This document shows, piece by piece, positions 62,803 to 64,000 of a stretch of DNA of 64,000 nucleotides. The notes beneath the pieces are model-generated. The model searched no databases. It was not told the DNA's origin and was given only the letters and a program-made list of their open reading frames with translations. A program made the translations under genes and the position numbers. The number at the start of each line of letters is the position of its first letter. The stretch's first letter is position 1. This DNA is from Domibacillus enclensis (GTDB lineage Bacteria > Bacillota > Bacilli > Bacillales > Domibacillaceae): NCBI RefSeq assembly GCF_900156125.1, contig NZ_FTLX01000007.1, positions 1 to 64,000 on the forward strand, written 5' to 3'.

Positions 62803-64000
62803 TCCGGAACGCCCACCTCGATATGACGGAACGAATCGACGTCAAACAGTCCTTTATCCGTCAGCTTCAAGCTTGGAATAACCGGCAAGCACAGGAAGGA
62901 GAGGATCATAAAAATATTGTGTGATTCTTCCGCGACGAAAGCCAGCTGTTCATGGAGATGATGCAGCTCGTCAATCACGTCTTCATACGGCTTTTCCGAC
63001 ATAATGCCGCCCACGCGGAGCGGTACGGACGCCAGAATCCGCCCATCCGCCACAATGACGAGCCCGCCTTGCATCGCTTGCGCCGCTTCGATCGCGGTCA
63101 ACATATCCTCGTCGTTCGTGCCGGCCACGACTAAATTATGCGAATCGTGGGCCACGGTCGACGCGATCGCCCCCCGCTTTAAGCCGAGCCCGTTGACGAT
63201 GCCGACGCCGATGCTGCCCGTCGCGTGATGCCGCTCGCACACTACCATTTTCAGCTGGTCCCGTTCCACATCCGGTACAAAAAAGCCGTTTTCGACCGTC
63301 ACGTCCGCCGCTATTTTATTGGTGATAATCCGGCCGGGCACGACGCCGATCATCATCGCTTTTTGTCCTTCTTTCAACGGAATTTGCAGGGATTCCTTCG
63401 TCACCTGCGCCATATTGATGGACGATTTTACGGACTCCGGCACAATCGCCCTCTCCCGTCCGGTGTGGCTCACATCGATGATACGTCCGCTTTTCATAAT
63501 CATCTCAGGCTGAAGCAGCCGCAGATTGTCCACAAGAAGCAAATCCGCTTCATACCCCGGCGCGACAGCCCCCTTGGACTGAAGCCCGTGGCAGACGGCG
63601 TTGTTGAGGGTCGCCATTTGAATCGCGATCAGCGGATCAAGCCCGTTTTCAATCGCCAGGCTGGCGGCGTAATTGACCGTTCCTTCCGCCGCCAGCTCAT
63701 CCAAATGCTTGTCATCCGTGCAAAAGGAAAACCGGGTGCTGTTCCGCTCATGAATCGCCGGTAAAATCGCCAGCAAATCCTTGGCGGCGGAGCCTTCTCT
63801 CACCAACACATGAATGCCCCGGCGCACGCGCGCTTCCGCTTCCTGCGCCGTGACCGCTTCGTGGTCATTGCGGATGCCGGCCAGGCTGTACACATTCAAC
63901 GCGGTATCCGGAAGGCCGGCCGCGTGCCCGTCCACCGTCAGTCCCGCCTCCGTGGTCATTTGAATCTTCGCGAGCATGCCGTCGTCGGCGTTTAAAACAG
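62799..64000 (-). CDS. ade: Adenine deaminase, C-terminal part (partial at window edge)
   Basis: The visible ~400 aa are the C-terminal two-thirds of a bacterial adenine deaminase, converting adenine to hypoxanthine. Recognisable are DGHAAGLPDTALNVYSLAGI, CTDDKHLDELAAEGTVNY, VAPGYEADLLLVDNL and VAHDSHNLVVAGTNDEDML. The frame is open to base 64000 and the N-terminal metal-binding motif lies outside the window. It overlaps the ATL gene by 4 nt. Confidence 0.93.
   Translation of the reverse strand, partial: VLNADDGMLAKIQMTTEAGLTVDGHAAGLPDTALNVYSLAGIRNDHEAVTAQEAEARVRRGIHVLVREGSAAKDLLAILPAIHERNSTRFSFCTDDKHLDELAAEGTVNYAASLAIENGLDPLIAIQMATLNNAVCHGLQSKGAVAPGYEADLLLVDNLRLLQPEMIMKSGRIIDVSHTGRERAIVPESVKSSINMAQVTKESLQIPLKEGQKAMMIGVVPGRIITNKIAADVTVENGFFVPDVERDQLKMVVCERHHATGSIGVGIVNGLGLKRGAIASTVAHDSHNLVVAGTNDEDMLTAIEAAQAMQGGLVIVADGRILASVPLRVGGIMSEKPYEDVIDELHHLHEQLAFVAEESHNIFMILSFLCLPVIPSLKLTDKGLFDVDSFRHIEVGVPE

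Overview
The window looks like chromosome of a spore-forming Bacillaceae species (Firmicutes). The evidence is a Bacillus-type 16S rRNA 5' end, AGGAGG-like ribosome binding sites, CcpA-type cre sites, an AraR regulator, a Rex site before ldh, a Spo0M-like gene, YwbE, and B. subtilis-like araABD and MelA proteins. The genus cannot be fixed from the sequence; the arabinan locus resembles that of Geobacillus stearothermophilus more than the B. subtilis layout. Most genes are on the minus strand.

Region by region. 1-600: the 5' end of a 16S rRNA gene (minus) behind three tandem sigma-A promoters. 0.6-6.5 kb: a single-site (LMCA1-like) Ca2+ P-type ATPase, a LysR regulator gene destroyed twice (a 1.47-kb TnpB-only IS605-group element and a 1-nt deletion), and a methyltransferase. 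6.5-30.6 kb: a continuous arabinose/arabinan island. It holds the AraEGH-type monosaccharide ABC importer, an AraPST-type three-component sensor, the AbnEFJ-type arabino-oligosaccharide importer, two GH51 and one GH43 enzyme, a YesL-like membrane protein, a small Cys-rich protein, a LacI-type regulator, araD-araB-araA-galM, and AraR. 30.7-37.3 kb: an alpha-galactoside (melibiose/raffinose type) island with a CUT1 importer, a LacI regulator, the GH4 alpha-galactosidase MelA and a divergent AraC regulator. Neither CUT1 importer has its own ATPase, so a shared MsmX-like ATPase elsewhere is expected.

37.4-43.3 kb: an MMPL exporter with its MarR regulator under a near-perfect 45-bp inverted repeat, a uridine-kinase-like protein, an AIM24-like protein, and ldh with a promoter-proximal Rex operator. 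43.3-45.6 kb: a five-gene overlapping operon (YwbE, ABM monooxygenase, small helical protein, CarH-like B12-binding protein, RsbR-like STAS protein). This is the most interesting candidate system: a B12-based light or cobalamin sensor without a DNA-binding domain, coupled to a stressosome-type STAS protein. 45.6-53.7 kb: flavin reductase, AlsT-type symporter, acylphosphatase, an orphan membrane protein behind a 17-bp-arm palindrome, a half-length Spo0M, a yybP-ykoY (Mn2+) riboswitch, malic enzyme, a CAP-domain protein, a cold-shock protein and azoreductase. 53.8-64 kb: MarR, a DUF5939-like class III cyclase followed by a GAF/HD-GYP protein, a DUF3307 protein, a class F-like sortase with an MPKTG-anchored two-repeat surface protein, a half-size MFS protein with a flavoenzyme, an alkyltransferase-like DNA repair protein, and adenine deaminase running off the right edge.

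The sugar genes work together: extracellular L-arabinose and arabino-oligosaccharides are sensed and imported, cut inside the cell by GH51/GH43 enzymes, interconverted by GalM, and sent by AraA-AraB-AraD to D-xylulose-5-phosphate. AraR boxes sit at araD, araR and araP, probable related boxes at abnE and lacI, a second operator type (GTGTACGTACAC) at abnE and the downstream GH51 gene, and cre sites at abnE, araD, araE and the mel genes, so local repression, three-component activation and carbon catabolite control appear layered. No tRNA gene, CRISPR array or prophage was seen.
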